64,000 nucleotides of DNA from Lysobacteraceae bacterium (GTDB lineage Bacteria; Pseudomonadota; Gammaproteobacteria; Xanthomonadales; Xanthomonadaceae). The stretch spans positions 1 through 64,000 of the forward strand of contig JAMLIV010000017.1 in assembly GCA_023954075.1 (NCBI GenBank). Reading direction: 5' to 3'. Below the pieces are notes generated by a model. It was not told the DNA's origin. It saw only the letters and a list, made by a program, of their open reading frames with translations, and did no database searches. Shown piece after piece: positions 8,881-18,059 of this stretch. The position numbers were made by a program, and so were the translations under genes. The stretch's first letter is position 1, and each line of letters opens with the position of its first letter.

Positions 8881-10230
8881 CTAGGGATCGTCCAGCACGC
8901 GCAGGCGGCGTTCGCCATCGCTCAGCCGCACCGCGACCTCCTGTCCGCGCGACAGCGAGGCGGCCGATCGCACGCTGCGCCCGTCGGCATCCAGCACGAT
9001 CGCATAGCCGCGCTGCAGCGTCGCCAGCGGATTGACCGCGTTGAGCGCGCGCGCGAGCGCGGCCAGGCGCGTGGCCTCGCGCGCAAGGCGCAGGGTGATG
9101 CCGCGATGGTGCGTGTCGATGAGCCGCGCGCTGGCTGCCGCCAGCGCCTCCACGCGCGGCCGGGGGTGGACCGCGGAGAGACGCCGCACGAGCGGGCCGA
9201 ACCGCGCCCGGCGCGCGGCCTGCGCCTGGCCGATGCCCAGCCCGAGACGGTGCCACAGCATGGCGAGGCGTTCCGCGCCGCGCTGCAGCCGGGCCAGCGG
9301 CTGCTGCGCACCCAGGCGGTGCTGCAGTGGATCCAGACGCAGCCAGCCGCGCTCGATCCCGCGCCGCACGGCGATGTCGATCTGCTCACGCAGGCGGTGC
9401 AGCCGCCGCCGCAGGTCGCGACCGTCGGGGCTGAGCAATTCCGCGGCGGCAGAAGGGGTGGCGGCGCGCAGGTCGGCGACGAAGTCGCTGATGGAGACAT
9501 CGATTTCGTGCCCGATCGCACTGACCACGACGGTGCGCGCCGCCGCGATGGCGCGCGCCAGCGCTTCGTCGTTGAAGGCGGCCAGATCTTCCAGCGAACC
9601 GCCGCCGCGGGTGAGCAGGAGCACGTCGTAGCGCGCGCTGGCGTCCGCGCGCGACAGCATCCGCACGATCTCGGCCGCAGCCTGTGGACCCTGCACCGGC
9701 ACCGGAAGCAGGTCCACTTCCAGCAGGCCGAAGCGCCGCCGCAGCACGGTCAGCACATCGTGTACCGCCGCGCCGCCGGGCGAGCTGAGCACGCCGATGC
9801 GGGCGATGCGCGCCGGCAGCGGCCGCTTGCGCGTCGCGTCGAACAGGCCTTCCGCGGCCAGCTGTGCCTTCAGTGCCTCGAACGCGCGCCGCAGCGCACC
9901 TTCGCCCGCTTCCTCCAGGTGGTCGACGATGAGCTGGTACTCGCCGCGCGGTTCGTACAGCGTGACCCGCCCGTGCGCGAGCACTTGCAGCCCGTCGACC
10001 GGGCGGAAGCCGAGCCGCTGGCTCTTGGGCTTGAACAGCGCGCAGCGCACCTGGGCGCGCGCGTCCTTGAGGGCGAAGTAGAGGTGGCCCGACGCCGGGC
10101 GGGAGACGCCACCCAGCTCGCCTTCGATCCAGACCTGGCCGAGCGCGTCCTCCAGCAGGCCGCGCGCCAGCGCATTGAGCTGCGCGGGTGCAAGGACCTG
10201 GCGCGGCGGGGCGGGAAGAGGCGGTGTCAC
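8881..10230 (-). CDS. xseA: Exodeoxyribonuclease VII large subunit
   Basis: XseA (449 residues) forms, with XseB, the exonuclease VII that degrades single-stranded DNA from both ends in repair and recombination. The N-terminal OB-fold includes the family's [23 protein letters not shown]. The catalytic part holds [15 protein letters not shown] near 140, [19 protein letters not shown] near 205, and [17 protein letters not shown] near 240. A coiled-coil-rich tail ends in the [12 protein letters not shown] motif. The start is GTG at 10230. xseB is not next to it in the window. It is convergent with the DedA gene and divergent from the gene at 10404. Confidence 0.95.
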   Translation of the reverse strand: MTPPLPAPPRQVLAPAQLNALARGLLEDALGQVWIEGELGGVSRPASGHLYFALKDARAQVRCALFKPKSQRLGFRPVDGLQVLAHGRVTLYEPRGEYQLIVDHLEEAGEGALRRAFEALKAQLAAEGLFDATRKRPLPARIARIGVLSSPGGAAVHDVLTVLRRRFGLLEVDLLPVPVQGPQAAAEIVRMLSRADASARYDVLLLTRGGGSLEDLAAFNDEALARAIAAARTVVVSAIGHEIDVSISDFVADLRAATPSAAAELLSPDGRDLRRRLHRLREQIDIAVRRGIERGWLRLDPLQHRLGAQQPLARLQRGAERLAMLWHRLGLGIGQAQAARRARFGPLVRRLSAVHPRPRVEALAAASARLIDTHHRGITLRLAREATRLAALARALNAVNPLATLQRGYAIVLDADGRSVRSAASLSRGQEVAVRLSDGERRLRVLDDP

Positions 10231-10403
10231 TGTGGCGTACGGTGCGGCGTGGGCATGGCATGATTTTCACACGGAATCGAGAAAGTGTCCGCAAATACAC
10301 TGATTCACAATGCCTTGTGCCGAGTCGCGACGCGCCCGGACTTGCGATCCGGCGCGCGTCGCGGGAAGCTGCGTCCTGTCCGTCGGCCTCGCCTGGAGCG
10401 CGC

Positions 10404-12059
10404 ATGATCAATCCCTACCGCAGCCTGAGCGCGAACCTGCCGGAGCGCCTGCCCGCCGGTCGCGACGCGCTGCCGGCCGATGCCAAGCGGCTGCATGCCT
10501 GGGTCGATGCCCTGCCGCGTGCCAACCAGCAGGCCTATCTGCTCCAGCTGTCCGGCGCGCTGGACGCCTTCCACGCGCGCCAGCTCGAGGGCTTCACCCG
10601 GCTGGAGGTGATGGAGGTGCTGCGTACGCCGCTACTGGAGGCGATCACCCTGCTGACCAGCCGCCTGCAGGGCAGCAGCTTTCCGCTGGCCGGGAGCAAG
10701 GCCGAGACGGCCGCGCAGCTGATCCACCTGCATCGCCAGCTTGCGCTCGGCTATCGCATGGCGCTGGTGGAAGCCTGCGCCCCGGCCGGCAAGGTGCCGT
10801 TCCTGCGCGGCAGCACGGTGGCCGTGGCCCTGGTGCGTGCGGTCTACCACCACGTCCGCTGGCTGGCCACGAGCTACTTCCTGTATCGCTCGCCGGAACC
10901 GGACGTGTGGGCGCAGCTTTACGCGCTGGCTGCGTTCGCCAGCGCACGCGGCCTGGACGACAAGGCCGTCGAGGACGCCTCCGAGCGTCGCTCGCTGACG
11001 GTGGCACTGCTGCAGAACCAGGCGGTGCTGATGGCGCTGGCCAATCCCTACCGCTTCAGCCAGCGCGAGCTGGTGGAGCTGTGGTCGCTGTGCCGCGACG
11101 TGGCGGCGACGGTGGAGATGACCCCGCAGCGCTTTGCCGCGGCCGGCGTGCTGGCGATGATCGACACCGACCTGCCGCCGACCTTCGTTTCGCGCGCGCC
11201 CGATCCGGATGAAGGGGACATGCTGTGGATCGACCTGCGCAAGCTCGAGGCGCTGGTGCGCGGCACCCTCTCGCGCAGCGGCGAGGGCGGCGAGGCCGTG
11301 CTGCGGCTGTCGCGCGACTACCGCCTGACGGTACCGACCAGCCTGCTCGAACGCGCGCTGGAAGGCTGGAGCCAGGATGTGACCCGCGCCAGCCCGCGCC
11401 TGGAAGGAGGCTACGCGCTCGACACGATCGTGGGCCTGAGCGGCCTGCACTACCAGCTCGCCGGGGGCCAGGATTTCGACTCCTTCATGCGCGAAGTGCG
11501 CGGCGTCTCGGCGGTTTCCCTGAATCGGGCGTCCTGGGCCCAGGCCAGTGCCGATGCCGTGCACGCGACGCTGGCGAGCGCACGCATCCAGGACCAGAGC
11601 CTGGGCGGCTACCGGCTGCGCTGGGAGGCCGCGCAGGGCGTGCGTGCCCGCATCGGCGAACTGGTCGGGCTGGGCCTTCCGGCCGAGGGCGGTCCCTACG
11701 ACTGGATGGTCGGCCTGGTGCGCTGGCTGCGCTACGACGAAGGCGGCATGGAGGCCGGCGTCGACCTGGTTTCCCGGCGCGCCCACGCGGTCGGCCTGCG
11801 CTCCCTGGACGAAGCCGGCGGCTCCGAGGCCCCGATCCGGGCGATCGGGCTGGCACCGCTGTCGGGCGAGGCGAGCGGCCCCGAGCTGTTCCTGCTGCCT
11901 GCGGTCAACGATGTCGACGCGCCCCGGCTGGAAGTGACGCGCAGCAGCGATCGCTGGGATGGGCCGGGCGCGAAAGGCTCCAACGTCTATGCCTGCGGCG
12001 CGCTGCGCACGCTGCGTCGCACCGGCGACTATCTGTTGGCGGAGGCCGACCGCGCCTGA
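10404..12059 (+). CDS. Uncharacterised protein with PilZ-like C-terminal region
   Basis: I do not recognise a named family for this 551-residue protein. Most of it (about 1-380) is predicted helical and soluble, with no signal peptide or membrane segment. Residues about 400-490 contain GELVGLGLP, DWMVGLVRWLRYDEGGMEAGVDLV, a pattern resembling the beta-barrel of PilZ c-di-GMP-binding domains. The usual RxxxR and DxSxxG motifs are only partly matched (SLGGYRLRW). A role in c-di-GMP signalling is an inference from this weak resemblance. The ATG at 10404 (MINPYRSLSANLPERL) was chosen because the 72 codons upstream lie in the xseA spacer and read as noise. Confidence 0.75.
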   Translation: MINPYRSLSANLPERLPAGRDALPADAKRLHAWVDALPRANQQAYLLQLSGALDAFHARQLEGFTRLEVMEVLRTPLLEAITLLTSRLQGSSFPLAGSKAETAAQLIHLHRQLALGYRMALVEACAPAGKVPFLRGSTVAVALVRAVYHHVRWLATSYFLYRSPEPDVWAQLYALAAFASARGLDDKAVEDASERRSLTVALLQNQAVLMALANPYRFSQRELVELWSLCRDVAATVEMTPQRFAAAGVLAMIDTDLPPTFVSRAPDPDEGDMLWIDLRKLEALVRGTLSRSGEGGEAVLRLSRDYRLTVPTSLLERALEGWSQDVTRASPRLEGGYALDTIVGLSGLHYQLAGGQDFDSFMREVRGVSAVSLNRASWAQASADAVHATLASARIQDQSLGGYRLRWEAAQGVRARIGELVGLGLPAEGGPYDWMVGLVRWLRYDEGGMEAGVDLVSRRAHAVGLRSLDEAGGSEAPIRAIGLAPLSGEASGPELFLLPAVNDVDAPRLEVTRSSDRWDGPGAKGSNVYACGALRTLRRTGDYLLAEADRA

Positions 12060-12086
12060 GTCGTGCGTGCGACGGCGCGCTTGCGC

Positions 12087-12092
12087 GATAAT
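12087..12092 (+). promoter_or_regulatory. Candidate -10 element of ispG
   Basis: GATAAT lies 49 bases before the ispG ATG. No convincing -35 at 17 bases is visible. The same GATAA core precedes several other genes in the window (metF, 24176, 57560 and mlaF), which supports it as the local -10 form. Confidence 0.4.
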
Positions 12093-12140
12093 GCGAGGCT
12101 GCGTGGCACCGTACCGGTGCCCCGTTCCTGCAGGTGAGGC

Positions 12141-13376
12141 ATGAGCCGCGTATCCACTCCGATCCGTCATCGCACCCTCGCCGCCCGCGTGGGTGGTGTC
12201 GCGCTGGGCGGGGATGCACCCATCGTGGTGCAGTCGATGACCAACACCGACACCGCCGACGTCAACGCCACCACGCGCCAGGTGGCCGAACTCTGGCGCG
12301 CCGGCTCCGAGCTGGTCCGCATCACCGTCAACAACGCCGAGGCCGCCGCCGCCGTGCCGCGCATCCGCGACCGGTTGGCGATGATGGGCGTATCGGTGCC
12401 GCTGATCGGCGATTTCCACTACAACGGCCACCAGCTCCTCACGGATGAACCCGCCGCCGCCGAGGCGCTGGCGAAATACCGCATCAACCCGGGCAACGTC
12501 GGCTTCGGGCGCAAGCGCGACACCCAGTTCGCCACCCTGATCGAACTGGCCCTGCGCCACGGCAAGCCGGTGCGCATCGGTGCCAACTGGGGCTCGCTCG
12601 ACCAGGACCTGGCGGCGCGCCTGATGGACGAAAACGCCGGGCGCGCCGAACCCTGGGACGCCGCCGCAGTGCTGCGCGAAGCGCTGATCCGCTCGGCGCT
12701 GGATTCGGCCGCGCGTGCGGTCGAGCTGGGCATGGCGCGAGAGGACATCATCCTGTCCTGCAAAGTTTCCGGCGTGCAGGATCTCATCGCCGTCTACCGC
12801 GACCTGGCGTCGCGCAGCGACTACCCGCTGCACCTTGGCCTGACCGAGGCCGGCATGGGCAGCAAGGGCATCGTGGCCTCGTCCGCGGCGCTCGCGGTGC
12901 TGCTGCAGGAAGGCATCGGCGACACCATCCGCATTTCGCTCACGCCCGAGCCGGAGCAGTCGCGCACCGCCGAGGTGATCGTGGCCCAGGAGCTGCTGCA
13001 GACCATGGGACTGCGCGCCTTCACCCCGATGGTGACCGCCTGCCCGGGCTGCGGGCGCACCACCTCCACCTTCTTCCAGCACCTGGCCAAGGTGGTGCAG
13101 GACCATGTGCGCGAAAAGATGCCGGTATGGAAACTGGCCCATCCCGGCGTGGAGAACCTGACCCTGGCGGTGATGGGCTGCATCGTCAACGGCCCCGGCG
13201 AATCGCGCCACGCCAACATCGGCATCTCGCTGCCCGGCACCGGCGAAGCGCCCGCCGCGCCGGTCTTCATCGACGGCAAGAAGGCCATGACCCTGCGCGG
13301 GGAAAACATCGCCGAGGAGTTCGTCGGCATCATCGACGGCTACGTGCGCGAGCACTACCGGATCGCGGGCGACTGA
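12141..13376 (+). CDS. ispG: 4-hydroxy-3-methylbut-2-enyl diphosphate synthase
   Basis: IspG (GcpE, 411 residues) is the [4Fe-4S] enzyme that reductively opens MEcPP to HMBPP in the non-mevalonate isoprenoid pathway. The N-terminal barrel starts with [19 protein letters not shown]. The cluster-binding C-terminal domain shows ACPGCGRTT near 295 and [11 protein letters not shown] near 345, which together supply the three Cys ligands, with the conserved Glu close by. Length is typical of the proteobacterial form without the extra middle domain. It stands alone, with a hairpin terminator 30 bases downstream. Confidence 0.97.
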   Translation: MSRVSTPIRHRTLAARVGGVALGGDAPIVVQSMTNTDTADVNATTRQVAELWRAGSELVRITVNNAEAAAAVPRIRDRLAMMGVSVPLIGDFHYNGHQLLTDEPAAAEALAKYRINPGNVGFGRKRDTQFATLIELALRHGKPVRIGANWGSLDQDLAARLMDENAGRAEPWDAAAVLREALIRSALDSAARAVELGMAREDIILSCKVSGVQDLIAVYRDLASRSDYPLHLGLTEAGMGSKGIVASSAALAVLLQEGIGDTIRISLTPEPEQSRTAEVIVAQELLQTMGLRAFTPMVTACPGCGRTTSTFFQHLAKVVQDHVREKMPVWKLAHPGVENLTLAVMGCIVNGPGESRHANIGISLPGTGEAPAAPVFIDGKKAMTLRGENIAEEFVGIIDGYVREHYRIAGD

Positions 13377-13399
13377 TTCCGCGCAGTCTGCCTTGCGAT

Positions 13400-13430
13400 A
13401 AAAAACAAAGGGCCGCATTTGCGGCCCTTT
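13400..13430 (-). terminator. Rho-independent terminator of sucCD, possibly also of ispG
   Basis: AAAGGGCCGC and GCGGCCCTTT form a perfect 10-bp stem with a 4-base loop (13407-13430). On the minus strand the stem is followed by GTTTTTT, a strong intrinsic terminator for sucCD. On the plus strand the T's of the stem itself could serve ispG more weakly, so the element is probably bidirectional. Confidence 0.9.
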
Positions 13431-13457
13431 GCCTGTACTTGCGGGAAATGGCCGGAA

Positions 13458-14333
13458 TCAGCCCTTCATCCGCTTCGCCAGGGTGCTGCCCAGGTCGCCG
13501 GGCGACTTGACCGTGGTGACGCCGGCTTTTTCCAGCGCCGCGAACTTGCCTTCGGCCGTGCCCGAGCCGCCCGAGGCGATCGCGCCGGCGTGGCCCATGC
13601 GCTTGCCCTTGGGGGCCGAGGCACCGGCGATGAAGCCGACCACCGGCTTGGTGACGTATTCGGCGATGAACTCGGCCGCTTCTTCCTCGGCGCTGCCGCC
13701 GATTTCGCCGACCATGATGATGCCCTCGGTCTGCGGATCGTCCTGGAACAGGCGCAGGGCATCGATGAAGTTCATGCCCTGGATCGGATCGCCGCCGATG
13801 CCGATCACGGTGGACTGGCCGAGGCCGGCGCTGGTGGTCTGCTTGACCGCTTCATAGGTCAGCGTGCCCGAACGCGACACGATGCCGACCTTGCCCACGC
13901 TGTGGATGTGGCCGGGCATGATGCCGATCTTGCATTCGCCCGGGGTGATGACGCCGGGGCAGTTGGGTCCGATCAGCACCACGTCGTCGTAGCCGGCGAG
14001 CACGTGCTTGACCCGCAGCATGTCCAGCACCGGGATGCCCTCGGTGATGCAGACGATGACCTGGATGCCGGCGTCGGCCGCTTCCAGGATGGCGTCGGCG
14101 GCGAACGGGGGCGGCACGTAGATGACCGAGGCGTTGGCACCGGTTTCCTCGACCGCTTCGAGCACCGTGTTGAACACCGGCAGGCCGATGTGCTGGGTGC
14201 CACCCTTGCCCGGCGTGACGCCGCCGACGACCTTGGTGCCGTATTCCACCATCTGGGTGGCGTGGAAGGTGCCCTGCTGGCCGGTGAAGCCCTGCACGAT
14301 CACCCGGGTGTTCTTGTTGACCAAAACGCTCAT
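13458..14333 (-). CDS. sucD: Succinate-CoA ligase, alpha subunit
   Basis: SucD (291 residues) pairs with SucC to convert succinyl-CoA to succinate with nucleotide triphosphate formation in the TCA cycle. The CoA-binding Rossmann part shows [15 protein letters not shown] near 12-26 and VTPGKGG near 39. The phospho-histidine loop is in [17 protein letters not shown], near residue 246. It starts 12 bases after the sucC stop, so the two are co-transcribed and end at the terminator at 13400-13430. Confidence 0.97.
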   Translation of the reverse strand: MSVLVNKNTRVIVQGFTGQQGTFHATQMVEYGTKVVGGVTPGKGGTQHIGLPVFNTVLEAVEETGANASVIYVPPPFAADAILEAADAGIQVIVCITEGIPVLDMLRVKHVLAGYDDVVLIGPNCPGVITPGECKIGIMPGHIHSVGKVGIVSRSGTLTYEAVKQTTSAGLGQSTVIGIGGDPIQGMNFIDALRLFQDDPQTEGIIMVGEIGGSAEEEAAEFIAEYVTKPVVGFIAGASAPKGKRMGHAGAIASGGSGTAEGKFAALEKAGVTTVKSPGDLGSTLAKRMKG

Positions 14334-14345
14334 GGTGTTCGTTCC

Positions 14346-15509
14346 TCAGGCAGCGATCGCGGCAACGGCTTTCTTGGCGCCGTCGTTGATGTCGTCGGCC
14401 GGCGTGATCGCCAGGCCGGAGTTCTTGAGCAGTTCCTTGCCCTTCTCGACGTTGGTGCCTTCCAGGCGCACGATCACCGGCACTTTCACGTCCACTTCCT
14501 TGACCGCGGCGATGATGCCCTCGGCGATCATGTCGCAGCGCACGATGCCGCCGAAGATGTTGACGAAGATCGCCTTCACCTTGTCGCTGGAAAGGATCAG
14601 CTTGAAGGCCTCGGTGACGCGCTCCTTGGTGGCACCGCCGCCGACGTCGAGGAAGTTCGCCGGCTCGCCGCCTTCGAGCTTGATCACGTCCATCGTGGCC
14701 ATCGCAAGACCGGCACCGTTGACCATGCAGCCGATGTTGCCGTCCATCGTGACGTAGTTGAGGTCGTGCTGGCTGGCCAGCACCTCGGTCTCGTCTTCCT
14801 GGCGGATGTCGCGCATCGCGGCGAGATCGGGATGGCGGTAGGTGGCGTTGTCGTCGGAATTGACCTTGCCGTCGAGCACCGCGAGGTCGCCGTTGGTGAG
14901 GATCGCCAGCGGGTTCAGTTCGACCAGCGACAGGTCCTTTTCATTGAACAGCTTGAACAGGCCGAGCATCAGCTTGGTGAGCTGGTTGACCTGCTTGGCG
15001 CTGAGGCCCATGGCAAAGCCGACCTGGCGGCACTGGAAGGGCTGCAGGCCTTGCACATAGTTGACGTGCAGGGTCTGGATCTTCTCCGGCGTTTCGGCGG
15101 CCACCTGCTCGATGTCGACGCCGCCTTCGCTGGAGGTGATGAAGGTGATGGACTTGGTGGAGCGGTCCACCAGCAGCGAGAGGTACAGCTCCTGGGCGAT
15201 GTCGGTGGCCTGGGTCACCAGCACGGTGTCGATCGGCAGGGCGATGCCGGCGCTCTGGTAGGTGGCCATCTTCGTGCCGAGCATGGCACTGGCGTACTGC
15301 TTCACCTCGTCGAGGGTCCGGGCGAGCTTCACGCCGCCGGCCTTGCCGCGGCCGCCCGCGTGGATCTGGGCCTTGACCACCCAGAAGTCGCCACCGATGG
15401 CCTTGGCGGCCTCGACGGCTTCATCCGGCGTGCGTGCAACCTTGCCGGCCGGAACCGGAATGCCGAACTGGGCAAACAGCTCCTTGGCCTGATATTCGTG
15501 GAAGTTCAT
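14346..15509 (-). CDS. sucC: Succinate-CoA ligase, beta subunit
   Basis: SucC (387 residues) carries the ATP-grasp nucleotide-binding and succinate-binding parts of the enzyme. It begins with [20 protein letters not shown], has the ATP-grasp Lys and Gly-rich stretch [16 protein letters not shown] near 46-61, and [17 protein letters not shown] near 255. The C-terminal [16 protein letters not shown] is part of the domain that meets SucD. sucCD beside a pilS-type kinase is the arrangement seen in Xanthomonas-like genomes. Confidence 0.97.
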   Translation of the reverse strand: MNFHEYQAKELFAQFGIPVPAGKVARTPDEAVEAAKAIGGDFWVVKAQIHAGGRGKAGGVKLARTLDEVKQYASAMLGTKMATYQSAGIALPIDTVLVTQATDIAQELYLSLLVDRSTKSITFITSSEGGVDIEQVAAETPEKIQTLHVNYVQGLQPFQCRQVGFAMGLSAKQVNQLTKLMLGLFKLFNEKDLSLVELNPLAILTNGDLAVLDGKVNSDDNATYRHPDLAAMRDIRQEDETEVLASQHDLNYVTMDGNIGCMVNGAGLAMATMDVIKLEGGEPANFLDVGGGATKERVTEAFKLILSSDKVKAIFVNIFGGIVRCDMIAEGIIAAVKEVDVKVPVIVRLEGTNVEKGKELLKNSGLAITPADDINDGAKKAVAAIAA

Positions 15510-15705
15510 GCGTCACCCTGTGGGGAGGAGGGGGGAGGGGAAAGGCGGCCGAGCCGTCGTGCCGCGTCGCGCCTGAAAACGGCGGCGGGCCGCCCATTTT
15601 GATCGACCGACCCGGCAAAGGCAAAACGCGCCATACTGGACACCGGTATCGGCAGCCCCGTCGCGTCGGACGATGGGGAGGCGTCAGGACGAGGAAGCAG
15701 GCGCT

Positions 15706-17397
15706 ATGAACGCAGCCGTGCGCGAGCTGAGTGAAGCGGACGACCGGGCCTATGCCGGCGACGAGTCGCTGCGGCGTGAACAGTACTTCTTCACCCTGTA
15801 CCGCACCTTGGTCGCGGCCCTGTTCACGCTGCTGGCCTTTGGTTCGCTGCCTGACGAATGGGTCACGCTGAACCACCCGCGGCTGGCGGCCTGGACGGCG
15901 GCCGCCTACCTGGTCGCGGCGCTGCTGCTGCTGCTGCACGGGCGCAACTCGGGGCGTCCGCTGGCCGGTCAGGTGATCGTGGGTGTGGTGCTGGACGTGC
16001 TGGCCACGGTACTGATGGTGCACTCGGTGGCGCACCTGCAGACCGGCATCGCGATGGCGCTGATCGTCAACTTCAGCGCCGCCGCAGTGCTGCTGCCGCT
16101 GCGCACGACCCTGACGCTGGCCATCGCGGCGGGAGTCCTGCTGCTGGGCGAGTACCTGCTCTCGCGCGGCGACGCGGCCCTGGACAGCCGCACCCTGATC
16201 GAAATCCTGATCTGCGCGCTGGGCTACGTCGCCATGGCCAAGCTGGGCGACATGGTCGGCCGCCAGATGCGCGCCACCCATGTCCTGGCGCAGCAGCGCG
16301 GCGAAGAGGTCGCCAGCCTGGCGCAGATCAACGAACTCATCATCCGGCGCATGCGCACCGGCGTGCTGGTGGTGGACGTGGCCGGCATCGTGCACCTGCA
16401 CAACGAGGCGGCCTGGCAGCTTCTCGGCCAGCCGCAGACGGACCGTCTGACCCTGGGCGATGCCGCCCCGGAGCTGGCGCAGCGCCTGTTCCAGTGGCGC
16501 ATGGAGGATGACCGCAACGACGGCAAGCCGCTGCGCCTGGGGCCGGACCAGCTCGACCTGATACCGCGCTTTGCCGGGCTGGGCGTCAGCAGCGAGCTGT
16601 TCGTGATCTTCCTGGACGATGCCTCGATCCTGGCCCGGCGGGCCGAGGAAATGACGCTGTCCAACCTCGGCCGCCTTTCGGCCAGCATCGCCCACGAGAT
16701 TCGCAACCCGCTGGCCGCGATCAGCTATTCCGCCCAGCTTCTGGAGGAGTCGCCGGACCTGCCGGAGGCCGACCGCCGCCTGGTGGAGATCGTGCTCAAC
16801 CACTGCCAGCGCATGAACGGCATCATCGAGAACGTGCTGGCGCTCTCGCGCCGCGAGCGTTCGCGGCCCGAATCGATCGAGGTGACGCAGTGGGTCGCGC
16901 GCTTCGTCGACGAGTACAAGGCCGGGCACTACATCGACGCCACCCAGCTGCGTGCGGTGGCGCAGACCTCCCGGCTCCTTGCGATGGTGGATCCGCAGCA
17001 TCTGGATCAGGTGGTGAGTTGCCTGGTGCAGAACGCCATGATCCACGGGCACCTTCCCGGCGAGCCGGCGCGCATCACGGTGACGGCGCGACGCCTGCGC
17101 GAGAACGAGGCCATCGTGGTCGAGGTGCTCGATCGCGGGCCGGGCATCCCGCCCAAGGTGGCGAGCACGATCTTCGAACCCTTCGTCACCACGCACGAGC
17201 ACGGCAACGGACTGGGGCTCTACATCGCGCGTCAGCTGTGCGAGGCCAACCAGGCCAAGCTCGAATATCTGCCGATGGCTGGCGGAAGCTGCTTCCGCAT
17301 CACCTTGCCGCATGCGCAGCGGCTGGAAAACCTGCCCGGCATGAAGCCGGCGGGTTCCGCGATCAGCGCGGCAGCCGCGACCGCTCCACCACCCTGA
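15706..17397 (+). CDS. pilS: PilS-type membrane sensor histidine kinase
   Basis: This 563-residue kinase resembles PilS, which with PilR controls sigma-54 transcription of pilin. Residues about 25-185 contain six hydrophobic segments, then a PAS-like region (about 220-320). The H-box is SASIAHEIRNPLAAISYSAQLL with the phospho-accepting His near 332, the N-box is SCLVQNAMIHG, and the ATP lid is DRGPGIPP with GNGLGLYIAR. The ATG at 15706 follows a short in-frame extension that was left out. No pilR response regulator follows, which is unusual because pilS and pilR are normally adjacent. The name is therefore by similarity and position beside sucCD; the partner is unknown. Confidence 0.85.
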   Translation: MNAAVRELSEADDRAYAGDESLRREQYFFTLYRTLVAALFTLLAFGSLPDEWVTLNHPRLAAWTAAAYLVAALLLLLHGRNSGRPLAGQVIVGVVLDVLATVLMVHSVAHLQTGIAMALIVNFSAAAVLLPLRTTLTLAIAAGVLLLGEYLLSRGDAALDSRTLIEILICALGYVAMAKLGDMVGRQMRATHVLAQQRGEEVASLAQINELIIRRMRTGVLVVDVAGIVHLHNEAAWQLLGQPQTDRLTLGDAAPELAQRLFQWRMEDDRNDGKPLRLGPDQLDLIPRFAGLGVSSELFVIFLDDASILARRAEEMTLSNLGRLSASIAHEIRNPLAAISYSAQLLEESPDLPEADRRLVEIVLNHCQRMNGIIENVLALSRRERSRPESIEVTQWVARFVDEYKAGHYIDATQLRAVAQTSRLLAMVDPQHLDQVVSCLVQNAMIHGHLPGEPARITVTARRLRENEAIVVEVLDRGPGIPPKVASTIFEPFVTTHEHGNGLGLYIARQLCEANQAKLEYLPMAGGSCFRITLPHAQRLENLPGMKPAGSAISAAAATAPPP

Positions 17398-17620
17398 ATT
17401 CACCCTCGATCACGTTCGGATCGAGCGGGCGTCCCGGTGCCGGACGCGTGCCGGACAGGCGCAGCCACAGCCGCCTGATCGCATAGGCGGCCAGCACGAC
17501 GGCCGCGATCAGGAGGCCGATGAGGCCGAAGAACCCGAGCAGCACCAGCCCGGTCAGGCCCAGCGCGAAGCGCGCCATCGGGTGGCGCGGAGGCTGGAAC
17601 GAGAAGAACAGCGGTCGCAT
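17363..17620 (-). CDS. Small conserved inner-membrane protein
   Basis: This 85-residue protein has a positively charged start, a long glycine- and leucine-rich hydrophobic segment (about 20-47), then a basic segment and a polar tail ending DPNVIEGEFRVVERSR. The tail pattern recurs in small uncharacterised membrane proteins of Xanthomonadales, from memory and not verified. The 3' end overlaps the pilS 3' end by 35 bases on the opposite strand. Function is unknown. Confidence 0.7.
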   Translation of the reverse strand: MRPLFFSFQPPRHPMARFALGLTGLVLLGFFGLIGLLIAAVVLAAYAIRRLWLRLSGTRPAPGRPLDPNVIEGEFRVVERSRLPR

Positions 17621-17708
17621 GGATCGATCCCCAGCGTGTCAGAATGAGCGGGTCGAAGACCCAGTATCGGGGTCGTTCCAGTCCACCACAAGTGACATCG
17701 GGTCTGTT

Positions 17709-18047
17709 TTGAGCCACGTTTTCCTTTCAGTCATCGACGCGCTGCCCGACGGCGGTGCGGCCGGCCTCGATGCCGAGGTGGGCGGCGAACCGTCGCCGCT
17801 GCTGGCGCTGCGCCGCGGCAACGAGGTGCGCGTCTTCCACAACGTCTGCCCGCACGCCGGTCGTCGCCTGGAGGTGGCCCCTGGCCGTTTCATCGTCGAT
17901 GCCGACACCGTGGTCTGTGCCGCCCACGGCGCGTGTTTCACCATTCCCGCCGGCGACTGCATCGCCGGGCCCTGCCGCGGGCAGAGCCTGCGCGAGGTGC
18001 CGTGCGAGCTGCGGGATGGGGAAGTGTGGATCGATCCGCGCGGCTGA
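17709..18047 (+). CDS. Rieske [2Fe-2S] ferredoxin-like protein
   Basis: This is a stand-alone Rieske domain of about 112 residues. The cluster ligands are visible as CPHAGRRLE (Cys-x-His) and CAAHGACF (Cys-x2-His), separated by 20 or so residues, followed by a typical Pro/Gly loop and the strand GEVWIDP. Such small proteins carry electrons for oxygenases or act alone; no oxygenase is adjacent. The frame has no good ATG: the TTG at 17709 (LSHVFLSVIDALPDGG) gives the right domain boundary, while the far upstream ATG at 17520 would add 63 residues that lie opposite another gene. The start is uncertain. Confidence 0.8.
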   Translation: MSHVFLSVIDALPDGGAAGLDAEVGGEPSPLLALRRGNEVRVFHNVCPHAGRRLEVAPGRFIVDADTVVCAAHGACFTIPAGDCIAGPCRGQSLREVPCELRDGEVWIDPRG

Positions 18048-18059
18048 CGCCGTTCCGGA

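Noticed and set aside
10632..13418. A 928-codon minus-strand frame across the PilZ-like gene and ispG
   Set aside because: It is opposite ispG and has low-complexity His/Gln/Arg content, with no domain.
13419..15602. A 727-codon plus-strand frame opposite sucCD
   Set aside because: sucC and sucD are unmistakable on the minus strand, with correct lengths and catalytic residues.
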